Assembly: GCA_002428985.1 (NCBI GenBank)
Contig: DIYL01000062.1
Span: 124,001-188,000 of the forward strand
Length of the DNA stretch: 64,000 nucleotides
Origin: Anaerolineales bacterium UBA6055
GTDB lineage: Bacteria > Chloroflexota > Anaerolineae > Aggregatilineales > Phototrophicaceae
Reading direction: 5' to 3'
Position 1 is the first letter of the stretch, and each line of letters starts with the position of its first letter. The translations under genes were made by a program, and so were the position numbers. Shown here in pieces: positions 45,793-54,727 of this stretch. The notes below the pieces were generated by a model, which was not told where the DNA came from, made no database searches, and saw only the letters and a program-made list of their open reading frames with translations.

Positions 45793-47130
45793 CTATACAG
45801 CAAGCATCAGGTCAATATTTGCAAGCGTTGCTGATAGTTGACTGAGGAAACGGGCACCGGGTGCACCATCCACCACTTGATGATTAATCGTCAGCGATAA
45901 ACTCATGTGCGGGATAAATGCAACGTCATCACCAACTTCAACAGGCTTCAGATTGATATTGCCTACGCCGAGAATCGCAACTTGTGGCAAGTTCAACACA
46001 GGCGTAAATGTCTCAATGCCTAAACCACCGAGGTTGGTCACGGTGAATGTACCACCTGCCATTTCATCTGGCTTAATTTTCCCTTCCAAAGACGCGTATG
46101 CGAGACGATGTGTTTCTGCCGATAGTGCTTTTAAACTTAAGTTATTGGCTTGATGAATCACAGGCACAATCAGACCACGCGGTGTATCAACTGCCATCCC
46201 GAGGTTAATATCATGATACTGATAGATTGTGTCATTCTCGAATAGGGTGTTTAACTCTGGAAAATCCACCAGTGTCTGAGCTACTGCGTACATGACAATA
46301 TCATTGATGCTGACTTTGCGTAAACCGAGGCGTTCATCGCTCGCTTTTAGGCGTTTACGGAATGCTTTCATTGCGCGTGCATCAGCCGATGCATTGAGGG
46401 TTAACTGGGCTGTGGTTTGCATGGATTCAAGCATCCTGCGGGCAATCGTTTTGCGTATGCCTTTGAGCTTGGTTTCTGTGATATTTGATTGTGACGGTAT
46501 TTGTATCGCTTGTTGTTGCACAGGGACAAGGTCAGTTTTGGTGATGCGGTTTGCTGAGGTGAGGTTATCCCCAACTGCAAATTCACCACTATCAAGCATC
46601 GCTTTGGCAACAGGTGTCATTTTTACCTGATTTGCAATTGCTGCCTCAATATCGCGCTCAATAATCCGTCCCTCGGGACCGGATCCTGCTAAACTGCTGA
46701 AGTCAATATTTTTACGTTGCGCTAAATTCTTCGCCCGTGGTGAGATGAAGACCTCTCCCGATGAATTGGCTTGTTGTACAGGTTGGGGGACAGATGTTGC
46801 GAATGTTTGTTGTGGTTCAGGGTCGGGCATTGGGGTGGGGTCAGGTGAAGGGGCTTGTGCTATGCCTGGGGTGAATTCTGCGTACGATTCGCCTGCTTCA
46901 CCGATCACAGCGATATTTTCGAGAACAGGCACATCATCGCCTTCTTCAAAAAATCGTGCAAGTAACGTTCCTTCAATCGAGCTTTCGACCTCTAATGTGG
47001 CTTTATCAGTCTCGACCTCGCACAGAATATCACCAAGACCAACTTGGTCACCAATTTCGACCTGCCATGACAAAATAATTGAACTCTCGACCGTGTTGCC
47101 GAGTTTGGGCATAACAATTGCTTGAGCCAT
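45793..47130 (-). CDS. Dihydrolipoamide acyltransferase (E2) of a 2-oxoacid dehydrogenase complex
   Basis: 445 residues. An N-terminal lipoyl domain (1-80) carries the modified lysine in EVETDKATLEVES (K43). A Pro/Gln linker follows, then a peripheral-subunit-binding domain (FISPRAKNLAQRKNIDFSSL...GPEGRIIERDIEAAI, ~128-170). A second, degenerate version follows (MTPVAKAMLDSGEFAVGDNL, then RITKTDL). The catalytic domain (~225-445) ends with the active-site motif SLTINHQVVDG (H417, D421). E2 accepts an acyl group from E1 on its lipoyl arm and passes it to CoA. It is first in the operon E2, nitroreductase, E1. A perfect 14-bp palindrome lies 28 bases upstream of the ATG, probably an operator. 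Confidence 0.93.
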   Translation of the reverse strand: MAQAIVMPKLGNTVESSIILSWQVEIGDQVGLGDILCEVETDKATLEVESSIEGTLLARFFEEGDDVPVLENIAVIGEAGESYAEFTPGIAQAPSPDPTPMPDPEPQQTFATSVPQPVQQANSSGEVFISPRAKNLAQRKNIDFSSLAGSGPEGRIIERDIEAAIANQVKMTPVAKAMLDSGEFAVGDNLTSANRITKTDLVPVQQQAIQIPSQSNITETKLKGIRKTIARRMLESMQTTAQLTLNASADARAMKAFRKRLKASDERLGLRKVSINDIVMYAVAQTLVDFPELNTLFENDTIYQYHDINLGMAVDTPRGLIVPVIHQANNLSLKALSAETHRLAYASLEGKIKPDEMAGGTFTVTNLGGLGIETFTPVLNLPQVAILGVGNINLKPVEVGDDVAFIPHMSLSLTINHQVVDGAPGARFLSQLSATLANIDLMLAV

Positions 47131-47157
47131 ATTTTTCTCACATAGAATCTATTTTAC

Positions 47158-47171
47158 TGTGCAATTGCACA
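47158..47171. promoter_or_regulatory. Palindromic operator candidate upstream of the E2 operon
   Basis: TGTGCAATTGCACA is a perfect 14-bp palindrome located 28 bases before the E2 start codon. A related inverted repeat, ATTTGcaCAAAT, is at 47182-47193. Position and symmetry suggest repressor binding to the promoter or leader of the dehydrogenase operon. Confidence 0.5.
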
Positions 47172-47371
47172 ATTTAGGTTCATTTGCACAAATTGTAATC
47201 GAAAACAAATTAATCGTCAACAATTAGCCTCATGCTTTTTGTAGACAATTGTAGCGGGTTGTGTTAGGTTTTGCTTGTTAAAGAGTCTTTAAATCTTTGA
47301 TCTTGCTCGTGCCAAATAATCAAATTATCAGTTTGCAGAAACTTATTACATTTTATAGGAGTAAATAGATT

Positions 47372-48139
47372 ATGTCTGACATTGTTCGTTATACAACCCT
47401 AACAGCTAACGAAATCAACTATTACAACACCTATGGCTATCTCATGTTACCGGGTTTAATCAGCCAAGAAGTAGCGAGATCTTTAGCTGATAATGTATTG
47501 GAGGTGATGGACGGGTTAGGTGTAGCTCGCGAATCATTACAAGCCGCAACGTCATCCAAAGATAAACTACGTCAGAGCAAACAGTATCTTGCCGACACAT
47601 CGTTAGATCATCTCGTCAATAGTGCAGGTCTAAACAGTATTGCATCACAACTGATGGGCGGAGCATCGACAATTTATCTGCCATTTACTGCTGTAAAAAG
47701 TGGCGGTGGCGGCGGCAAATTCCACTTTCATCAAGATAATCAGTACACACGGTTTGATGGACCGGGCATCAATATCTGGTTTGCATTGGTCGAGATGACA
47801 CCTGATAACGGATGTCTTCAAATTGCCCCGAAAACACACTTAGAAGGAACAATGGAATCGGTTGAGAGCGAAGATAAGGATGGACATCGCACGGTTACTG
47901 TCGAGCCGGAACAATTTCTGCCGTTACGCATGATGCCAGGGGATGCGGTCGCCTTTACCCGCCTAACATTGCATGGGTCGGGTGCGAACAGTACAAACAT
48001 GCCTCGGTTAGGTTATGCAGTCCAATATCATCGTGACGATGTATCAGCAACCCGCAATGGTGAATCTGTCGGGTTGCTCAAAGATAATCCAGTGTATGAT
48101 GTCGGGCCGGTAACAGCTTTTGACTCTAATGGTGATTAA
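47372..48139 (+). CDS. Phytanoyl-CoA dioxygenase (PhyH) family protein
   Basis: 255 residues of the Fe(II)/2-oxoglutarate-dependent oxygenase superfamily. The iron-binding facial triad is visible: HxD in KFHFHQDNQYTRF, and the distal histidine in TRLTLHGSGANSTNMPR, whose following arginine would bind 2-oxoglutarate. The motif NIWFALVEMTPDNGCLQIAP is typical of PhyH proteins, which hydroxylate fatty acyl or small secondary-metabolite substrates. Good ribosome site (ATAGGAG). Monocistronic; it ends seven bases from the stop of the convergent amylosucrase gene, with no terminator visible. Confidence 0.9.
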   Translation: MSDIVRYTTLTANEINYYNTYGYLMLPGLISQEVARSLADNVLEVMDGLGVARESLQAATSSKDKLRQSKQYLADTSLDHLVNSAGLNSIASQLMGGASTIYLPFTAVKSGGGGGKFHFHQDNQYTRFDGPGINIWFALVEMTPDNGCLQIAPKTHLEGTMESVESEDKDGHRTVTVEPEQFLPLRMMPGDAVAFTRLTLHGSGANSTNMPRLGYAVQYHRDDVSATRNGESVGLLKDNPVYDVGPVTAFDSNGD

Positions 48140-48145
48140 ATTTGA

Positions 48146-50083
48146 TCATTTCAACCAGACATACTGATATGGCTCAAGTGTGATTTGCTTATCTAGTGTC
48201 CATTGTGTATCTGTCAGCAAATCTTGCATCGCATCTGGTAACGCCATATACATGGCTAATAGTGTGCGTTCGACTGTTTGTGATTGTTCGCTGAAATTAT
48301 AAAGGCATAAAATGTCCTTGTTGCGGGTGTAACCTAAAACATGTTGGTTGCCCGTATCGAAGAACAACGTCTGACCACGTCCAATGTTAGGCGTGGTTTT
48401 GCGTGTTTGGATCATCTGTTGGAAACCTGCAAACATCTGACCTTGAACCGTTGTGCCATCCTCGCGGTCGTTGGCTCGCTCCCAGTCAAATTCGGGACGA
48501 TGCACCCAGCGACTGTCCTCTTTTTTATCAGGGTCATTTGTATAGCTATAGTCGTTGAGTGTCGCGATTTCATCACCAATATAAATCAGCGGAATACCAC
48601 CTGCACTCATCGCGATGCTGTAAATCATCAAAACACGCTTAATCGCATGGTCAATGTAGAACTTGTCATCAATCTCAATCCCTTCTTCGACACCAGCAAG
48701 TGATGCTGCTGTCCCTGTAATACGACGGTCTTTGTTGATTGGGTTATAGTTGAAGCTAAGCCCCTTTGCAAAGCTACCTTCGAATTCACCTGTGTAAAAT
48801 TCGTTTAAGAAAAGGCGATGATCGAAGCTATTCATCCAGAGTTCATCGGCATCTTCATTCGCAAACGTCCAGCCAATATCGTCGTGGACGCGTACGTAGT
48901 TAACCCATGCTGTCCGTGGTGGTAGGTCAAAACGTTTGCTCATTGAATGGCGTAACAGCGTTACATCGCGGGTTGCGAGGGCTTCCCATGATAATGCCAT
49001 CAACGTGGGATTATAAGAAATTGGGCATTCTTCCCAACTGATATATGACGCGACATCTCGTGGATGCACAATTGCCTCGGATTTAAACAACATCGCCGGA
49101 CAGACAATACGCGTCACTGCATTATAAGCTTGGATAATTTTGTGGGCTTCAGGTAGGTTTTCACACGGTGTACCTATCTCTTTCCATATGAATGCGACAG
49201 CATCCAACCGCAAAACCTCGACACCTTGATTAGCAAGGAATAGCATTTCGCCCATCATCGCATTGAATACTGCTGGATTGGCATAATTCAAATCCCATTG
49301 GAAATGATAGAACGTCGTCCATACCCATTTGCGTAGCTCCGGAATATAAGTGAAATTGCCGGGGTCTTGTTCAGGGAAAATTTCACGTAAGTTCTGCTCA
49401 TAGATGTCGGGCAAGGCGCGGTCATCGAACATGCGATAGTAATCCATATACTCTTGTTCGCCGTTCATGGCATGTTTTGCCCAGTCATGTTCATCTGATG
49501 TGTGGTTAAACACAAAATCGACTGTCAAACTGATGCCGTTTTGACGTAATTCTGCTGCGAGTCCTGCGAGTTGTTGCATTGTTCCTAAAGCTGGATTCAC
49601 TTGTCGATAATCACTCACAGCATAGCCACCGTCGCTATTATCTTCAGGTGACATGAACAGGGGCATTAGATGAAGATAGGTGACCCCTAATTCTTTAAAG
49701 TATGGAATGCGTTCCCGCAATTTGGACAACGTACTACTGAACAGATCGACATAACAAACAGCCCCAATCATATCTTCTGACTGAAACCACAACAGATCCG
49801 CCTCACGCTTACTATCTAGGGCTTTTAATTCTGGTGGACGGTTCGCAAACATACGTGCCATATGCGCCAGAATGCTTTCTAAGTGGAAGAAAAAATCATA
49901 TTGATTGCCATACAATTCATATAGCAACTGGAATAAGCGTGGGAAATGCTCATCGAGGCGTTCGAGAAAAACATCACGGGTTTCAATTGCGCTCAAAATG
50001 GGGTCGATGCGTGGTAAAAGCCGTTCTAATGTCAGTTGAGATTGTTCACTATACCAATTTGCATCACGTTGTCCATAATCCAT
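48146..50083 (-). CDS. Amylosucrase (GH13 family)
   Basis: 645 residues, very close in size and motif spacing to the Neisseria amylosucrase. It transfers glucose from sucrose to an alpha-1,4-glucan, releasing fructose. The N-terminal helical domain (1-90) is followed by the barrel with LHLMPLFMSPEDNSDGGYAV, DFVFNHTSDEHDWA, the nucleophile in VEVLRLDAVAF (D294), the acid/base in MLFKSEAIVHPRD (E336), the transition-state stabiliser in RVHDDIGW (D401), and the C-terminal beta domain. It has no signal peptide, so it is intracellular. It lies 12 bases downstream of galactokinase in the same operon, and may link sucrose uptake to glucan storage. Confidence 0.92.
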   Translation of the reverse strand: MDYGQRDANWYSEQSQLTLERLLPRIDPILSAIETRDVFLERLDEHFPRLFQLLYELYGNQYDFFFHLESILAHMARMFANRPPELKALDSKREADLLWFQSEDMIGAVCYVDLFSSTLSKLRERIPYFKELGVTYLHLMPLFMSPEDNSDGGYAVSDYRQVNPALGTMQQLAGLAAELRQNGISLTVDFVFNHTSDEHDWAKHAMNGEQEYMDYYRMFDDRALPDIYEQNLREIFPEQDPGNFTYIPELRKWVWTTFYHFQWDLNYANPAVFNAMMGEMLFLANQGVEVLRLDAVAFIWKEIGTPCENLPEAHKIIQAYNAVTRIVCPAMLFKSEAIVHPRDVASYISWEECPISYNPTLMALSWEALATRDVTLLRHSMSKRFDLPPRTAWVNYVRVHDDIGWTFANEDADELWMNSFDHRLFLNEFYTGEFEGSFAKGLSFNYNPINKDRRITGTAASLAGVEEGIEIDDKFYIDHAIKRVLMIYSIAMSAGGIPLIYIGDEIATLNDYSYTNDPDKKEDSRWVHRPEFDWERANDREDGTTVQGQMFAGFQQMIQTRKTTPNIGRGQTLFFDTGNQHVLGYTRNKDILCLYNFSEQSQTVERTLLAMYMALPDAMQDLLTDTQWTLDKQITLEPYQYVWLK

Positions 50084-50095
50084 AATATATTGTTC

Positions 50096-51256
50096 CTATT
50101 GTGGGTAGACGGTTTCTGCACCGTTACTTGCCTGTGAAATATATACTTGAGGGGTATGTTCTGTTTTTGATGTGTAACATTGGGTGACATTTTCGACAAA
50201 TTCGTCAACAGCATCAGCTTTAACTAATGCTACTGCACAGCCCGCAAAACCGCCTCCGGTCATACGTGCGCCATAACAAGTATCTTCTACATTGGCACAG
50301 TCTACCATCGTATCCAATGCGATGCTGGAGATTTCAAAGTCATCTCGCATACTGACATGACTTTGAATCATAAGTTGTCCCATTAATTTGGCATCGCCAG
50401 CATTCATCGCATCCCGTGCTTTTAATACACGATCATTTTCATATACCACATGACGACCGCGGCGACGAATCAAGTCGTCAAGTCCATCTGCACGCGATTC
50501 AAATGTCTCTATATCCACATCTCGTAGCTTTTCAACACCAAAATATTCTGCTGCTGCTTCGCATTGTTCGCGCCTTTCATTATATTTAGAATCAACTAAT
50601 GTGTGTCTTGTTCCGGTATCCATAATTACAATAACCGTTTCAGGTGGTAATGGGGCTGTTATGGTATCTAAGCTACGACAATCAATCATGAGCGCGCGAT
50701 TTTCAACACCTGACGCGGAAATCATCTGATCCATAATGCCTGATTTCAACCCCAGCCAATCGTTTTCAACAGACTGACCCGCTTTAGCCATTGCGGCTGC
50801 ATCCCACTCAAACTCAGATACCATGTGAAATGCACGAGCGGTTGCAATTTCTAATGAAGCTGAGGATGATAAACCTGCGCCAATTGGCACATTCCCAGTG
50901 ACAACTCCTTCCCAACCGGACAGTTTATGACCACGTTCTTGTAATGCCCATGCCGTACCGATGAGGTAATCAATCCAGCGTGTTTTTTCAGGGCGGACTA
51001 AATTGTCCAATAAGAAATCTTGTTTGTCTTCTAAATCGGCAGAAATAGCAAAGACTTTGTTATCCTCACGAGGTCGTAAGGCAATCCACGTGGCGCGGTC
51101 AATCGCCATGGGGAAGACAAAACCATCGTTATAGTCGGTGTGCTCGCCAATCAAATTGACCCGACCCGGTGCACGCACAATAAATGCAGGAGTTTCGCCA
51201 AATTCATCTTCAAAGAGTTGATGTACTTTTTCTTGTAATGACATGGTGTATTCCAT
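50096..51256 (-). CDS. galK: Galactokinase
   Basis: 386 residues of the GHMP kinase family, phosphorylating alpha-D-galactose at C1 with ATP. The galactokinase signature GRVNLIGEHTDYNDGFVFPM is at 31-50, the ATP-binding GHMP motif PIGAGLSSSASLEIATA is near 125, the catalytic aspartate region SGIMDQMISASG is near 175, and the third motif GARMTGGGFAGCAVALV is near 340. Two starts are possible: the ATG at 51256 and an ATG four codons later that has GGAA upstream. It forms an operon with amylosucrase. Other Leloir genes (galT, galE) are not in the window. Confidence 0.95.
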   Translation of the reverse strand: MEYTMSLQEKVHQLFEDEFGETPAFIVRAPGRVNLIGEHTDYNDGFVFPMAIDRATWIALRPREDNKVFAISADLEDKQDFLLDNLVRPEKTRWIDYLIGTAWALQERGHKLSGWEGVVTGNVPIGAGLSSSASLEIATARAFHMVSEFEWDAAAMAKAGQSVENDWLGLKSGIMDQMISASGVENRALMIDCRSLDTITAPLPPETVIVIMDTGTRHTLVDSKYNERREQCEAAAEYFGVEKLRDVDIETFESRADGLDDLIRRRGRHVVYENDRVLKARDAMNAGDAKLMGQLMIQSHVSMRDDFEISSIALDTMVDCANVEDTCYGARMTGGGFAGCAVALVKADAVDEFVENVTQCYTSKTEHTPQVYISQASNGAETVYPQ

Positions 51257-51325
51257 AATAATCTATTTCGGTAATGTGGCTATTGTAACGTATAGTCGCT
51301 TATTGATTGTAGTGCGACTGTTGCT

Positions 51326-51859
51326 TTACCAGATTGGTTGGTTGATGTGAATTGGGGTTTTATCAGTTTGCAATGATCGAATGAATTCATTATTCGGAGT
51401 ATAACAGAGTACATCAAGTGCCTCATGATCCTTTTGAATATTTGCTGATGAATAATGAAAACGATCAGATATATTCTTGATCACAGTATATCCGCAAGCC
51501 CGATAAAATTTAGATAGACGCGGTTCGCAGAAACCGATCCCGATTATATTTTGACTAGCGAGGTAATTGCGAATAGCTATCATGAGGTGTTTGCCGTAGC
51601 CATGACCTTTTTCAATAGCAACCACATTGCCGATTCCTAATATCTTATAACTGGTGTTGTGGTGGGTGAGGTCAACAGATAATAGTGTGCCGAACGCTTT
51701 CACTGTGTCATTATCGAGTAGTAAAGCATAGATCATCTCCAACTGCCGACTAAAGTCTCCAGAAAAATCATCACCAAAATTTAGACGTCGTTGTTCATTG
51801 ATGAGGTCAATGTAGGTATCGGTAATAGTGTGATTATCAGGGAATTGGCTCGTTAACAT
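51326..51859 (-). CDS. GNAT-like acetyltransferase, tandem copy B
   Basis: 177 residues. The GNAT core reads ILGIGNVVAIEKGHGYGKHL near 75-94 (a variant acetyl-CoA loop, K-G-H-G-Y-G-K), IGIGFCEPRLSKFYRACGYT, and a closing TPIHINQPIW. It is clearly a paralogue of the gene immediately upstream (51866-52408): both share the KxxGxGK loop, the GFC...FYR.CGY block and the C-terminal INQP.W. The duplicated pair lies six bases apart in one operon with a small hypothetical gene. Substrate unknown; perhaps an aminoglycoside- or peptide-acetyltransferase-like enzyme. Confidence 0.85.
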   Translation of the reverse strand: MLTSQFPDNHTITDTYIDLINEQRRLNFGDDFSGDFSRQLEMIYALLLDNDTVKAFGTLLSVDLTHHNTSYKILGIGNVVAIEKGHGYGKHLMIAIRNYLASQNIIGIGFCEPRLSKFYRACGYTVIKNISDRFHYSSANIQKDHEALDVLCYTPNNEFIRSLQTDKTPIHINQPIW

Positions 51860-51865
51860 GTATGG

Positions 51866-52408
51866 TTACCAGAAGGGCTGGTTAATATAGATATGATCAT
51901 CATCAGACTGAAGTGCCTCGATAAACCCTCCGATTGGATCATGGCATAAGCTATTGAGGGCAGGCGATAATTTTTCCTTTTCACCATTGAGGGATGCGAG
52001 TGGATAGCGAAAACGTTCAGGTAAATCGTTAAGGACTTGATAGCCACATTTGCGATAAAAACCTGCAACATGAGAATTGCAGAAGCCTAAGCCAATCCGT
52101 TGTTTATCGTCTAGATAAGCTTTGATGGAGAGCATAAGTTGCTTACCATTACCTGCACTCTTATCTCGTGCGATGATGTTGCCGATGCCAAGCACAGTCG
52201 TCATCTGTCCTTGGTGAATCAAGGTTATGGGTTTAAGCATACCAAACGCTGTCACTTGACCACCGTCGCGCAGAAAAAAGAAGGTCGAATCTTGTTCATT
52301 TTGTCGAAAATTCTTGGTGTTAATCTCGTATTCTTGGACCCGTTGTTGATTCATCATGTCAATGATTTCATCTGACAAATCATGTCCGGTTTGTATCTCT
52401 ATTGTCAT
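51866..52408 (-). CDS. GNAT-like acetyltransferase, tandem copy A
   Basis: 180 residues: LGIGNIIARDKSAGNGKQLM (acetyl-CoA loop), IGLGFCNSHVAGFYRKCGYQ and the closing DHIYINQPFW. It is the paralogue of the next gene (51326-51859). The N-terminal half is more diverged than the C-terminal half, which suggests different substrates or partners. Start ATG at 52408; it sits eight bases after the small gene at 52417-52794, so all three are co-transcribed. Confidence 0.85.
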   Translation of the reverse strand: MTIEIQTGHDLSDEIIDMMNQQRVQEYEINTKNFRQNEQDSTFFFLRDGGQVTAFGMLKPITLIHQGQMTTVLGIGNIIARDKSAGNGKQLMLSIKAYLDDKQRIGLGFCNSHVAGFYRKCGYQVLNDLPERFRYPLASLNGEKEKLSPALNSLCHDPIGGFIEALQSDDDHIYINQPFW

Positions 52409-52416
52409 CGATAATC

Positions 52417-52794
52417 CTAGTTAATTGGTTGCTGGAGTAATTTTTCAATCAAGGGTTCGATTTGTGTATCGAGTGTCGTGTGATCAAAGTTGAGTGTGAT
52501 TTCTTCTTCTAGAGAGTAATACCGAACTTCCATTGTATTATCACGGAACAATGTAAATGCAATACTCGCTTGCCCCGGTTGGAGTGTGGGTTGTATTGAA
52601 CGCGAAATGACGAATGTGAGCATAGCTTGGTTGGCGCGTAGGTGACGATCGTATCCAAGTGTGCGTAAGTCCCCCATAATCTTGCGAATCGGGAGTACCC
52701 ACAACCATCCACCAATAACATTATCGTCATGGAAAAAAGATTCCATCTCATCCCATGATTGTATGAAGATGTTTTCAGTTGTTTTTTGAATCAT
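52417..52794 (-). CDS. Hypothetical protein in the GNAT operon
   Basis: 125 residues, cytosolic, without a recognised family. The pattern WLWVLPIRKIMGDLRTLGYD, ANQAMLTFVISRSIQPTLQP, ASIAFTLFRDNTMEVRYY, ending in LTLNFDHTT-like strand and helix, suggests an alpha/beta domain. It is the first gene of a three-gene operon with two GNAT paralogues. Confidence 0.68.
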   Translation of the reverse strand: MIQKTTENIFIQSWDEMESFFHDDNVIGGWLWVLPIRKIMGDLRTLGYDRHLRANQAMLTFVISRSIQPTLQPGQASIAFTLFRDNTMEVRYYSLEEEITLNFDHTTLDTQIEPLIEKLLQQPIN

Positions 52795-52908
52795 AATATG
52801 ATCTTAAAATTCTATAGCTCTTTATCTTTTGCACAGTAGTTTCTCATTGTTCTCGGCTTTAGTTAAGTATAGATTGACTGTATTAAAGTTCGCAATGATG
52901 CGTAGTTA

Positions 52909-53832
52909 GTGAAGATCATGTTTAAACAAACTTTATCATCCTTCAAACGTTTTGCTCAGTTATTTCCTTCTATGGCACAATCGATTGTTAGTGCATTTTG
53001 TTTTTCAAATCCGATACTCAATGGCGTGACATTTTTTGTTTTATCGCCATTTATCGCTAACCTGACGCGGCTTGGTGTCGAAATGGACATGGTTATCGAA
53101 AACAGTGATATGAAAACAGCTAGCCAGTGGATTTTGGAGCGCGCAACACATGGAGTAAAGGCACATAATACTGAATGTATTCCGATGAATAAACCCGTGT
53201 TATTTGTTGGGAATCATGCTGGACTAGGCGATGCGAATGCTGTGATGATGTCATCACCACGCCGAGATACCCATACGATTTTGATTAATCATGGGATTTT
53301 ACCTGGTCTTCAAGCCTTCCATGAGTATGCGATTGCAGTTGATAACGATAATCCTGCTTATACACTACGCCGAACAGTACGGTTACTCAAAGAAGGTAAG
53401 TCCGTCTTACTCTACCCACGCGGCAAAATAGAAGATGATCCATCACTTGATTTGGATTTGGCATTAGACAATTTAGCACATTGGTCAGAAAGTATTGAGT
53501 TTTTTGTCAAACATGTGCCTGATTTACAAGTTGTGCCATTTGGGGTTGGTGGCGTGATTTCTCGTTCGGCGTTAAATAATCCGATTGTGCGCCAATATAA
53601 AGATCCTGAACGCCGTTTATTTTTAGCAGCGACATTTCAGCTTGCATTTCCTATGTATCGTGACCCAATTGTAAGTATATTTTTTGGTCAACCGTTGTCA
53701 GGTGAGCAGGCGACATTAGCAAATGTGCAAAAGCAGATGCGTCGACTTATCAAGAGTGTGAATGCCGAACAAGTGGAGATATTTGGTGAAGCGCGCGGGA
53801 TTCAGGCTACACTAGGGGAAGTTGTTTCTTAA
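52909..53832 (+). CDS. PlsC-like lysophospholipid acyltransferase
   Basis: 307 residues. The acyltransferase block I HX4D motif is present as VGNHAGLGDAN near residue 104. Block III is represented by SVLLYPRGKIEDDPS and block IV by VVPFGVGG. The N-terminal stretch (~20-60) is hydrophobic and could lie in the membrane. Such enzymes add a second acyl chain to lysophosphatidic acid or related lipids. Block III reads YPRGKIE rather than the usual FPEGTRS, so the exact acceptor is unclear. The start is either GTG at 52909 or ATG at 52918; neither has a strong ribosome site. Confidence 0.8.
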   Translation: MKIMFKQTLSSFKRFAQLFPSMAQSIVSAFCFSNPILNGVTFFVLSPFIANLTRLGVEMDMVIENSDMKTASQWILERATHGVKAHNTECIPMNKPVLFVGNHAGLGDANAVMMSSPRRDTHTILINHGILPGLQAFHEYAIAVDNDNPAYTLRRTVRLLKEGKSVLLYPRGKIEDDPSLDLDLALDNLAHWSESIEFFVKHVPDLQVVPFGVGGVISRSALNNPIVRQYKDPERRLFLAATFQLAFPMYRDPIVSIFFGQPLSGEQATLANVQKQMRRLIKSVNAEQVEIFGEARGIQATLGEVVS

Positions 53833-53871
53833 TATGCATACAAATGCGAGCTTGTTACATGCTTTCCATGT

Positions 53872-54246
53872 TTAGCTTACTGCCTTCTCAATATAATCTA
53901 AGAATGTATGTGGGCTAAGGGGTTTGGTGACATATGCGTCAAACCCTGCATTCATCGCATCATGGGCAACATCTACAGAACCATATGCTGTCATAGCAAT
54001 GACTGGGATATGTTTAGTCTTTTCTGTATTGCGGACCCACTTCAACATTTCCCATCCATCCATTTCGGGCATGGATAAATCGGTAATGATGAACTTAGGT
54101 TCGATATCTTGCAGTAAATTCAAACACTCTCTGCCATTACTGGCAACTTTGACATGTGCACCATAATAGGTCAAAATCGCTGATGCTAGTTGAACATCAT
54201 CATAGGTATCTTCAACAACAATTACTGTCCAATCCTGTACATTCAT
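53872..54246 (-). CDS. Single-domain response regulator, second in operon
   Basis: 124 residues, a lone receiver domain: VVEDTYDDVQL (acidic pocket), the phosphoryl-accepting D56 in KFIITDLSMPEMDGWEM, VIAMTAYGS (switch Thr) and TKPLSPHTF (conserved Lys ~109). There is no output domain, so it must act by protein contact or phosphate relay. It follows the other receiver gene by four bases in the kinase operon. Confidence 0.92.
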   Translation of the reverse strand: MNVQDWTVIVVEDTYDDVQLASAILTYYGAHVKVASNGRECLNLLQDIEPKFIITDLSMPEMDGWEMLKWVRNTEKTKHIPVIAMTAYGSVDVAHDAMNAGFDAYVTKPLSPHTFLDYIEKAVS

Positions 54247-54250
54247 GTTG

Positions 54251-54706
54251 TTACGCTCCTACTTCCATAGATTTTAAGATTGTTGTGATGTCTTCAACGA
54301 ATGTAGATACCGAAAATGGTTTGGCAATATAGCCATCAAAGCCAGCTTCCATGACCTTTTCACGATCGCCAACCATAGCATGAGCCGTCAATGCAATTAC
54401 AGCTATTGATAAACGTTCTGGCATTTGGCGTAATACCTCATGCATTTCCCAGCCATTCATCTCTGGCATAGATAGATCAAGTAGAATGATATTCGGCACC
54501 CAGCTTTCCATTATCTGTAACCCTTCAAGCCCGTTGGTCGCGATTTGCACATCAGCTTCATTAAATTTCAAAATAGCTTCAGCAATAGATATGTTGTCGT
54601 AAACATCATCCACAATTAGAACAGACCAATCGGATAGATCAGTCGGAATTGCAGGTGAGACTTTGCGAGCGGTATGTGTGTTATCTAATTGATTATTAGC
54701 TGTCAT
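54251..54706 (-). CDS. Single-domain response regulator, first in operon
   Basis: 151 residues: a ~25-residue polar N-terminal tail, then a receiver domain with IVDDVYDNIS, the phosphoryl-accepting D77 in IILLDLSMPEMNGWEM, VIALTAHAM and IAKPFSVST (Lys ~129). No DNA-binding or enzymatic output domain. About half its residues look similar to the neighbouring receiver, so they are duplicates. It is 21 bases downstream of the kinase gene. Confidence 0.92.
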   Translation of the reverse strand: MTANNQLDNTHTARKVSPAIPTDLSDWSVLIVDDVYDNISIAEAILKFNEADVQIATNGLEGLQIMESWVPNIILLDLSMPEMNGWEMHEVLRQMPERLSIAVIALTAHAMVGDREKVMEAGFDGYIAKPFSVSTFVEDITTILKSMEVGA

Positions 54707-54727
54707 AATTTCCTCTAATCTCTAAAA

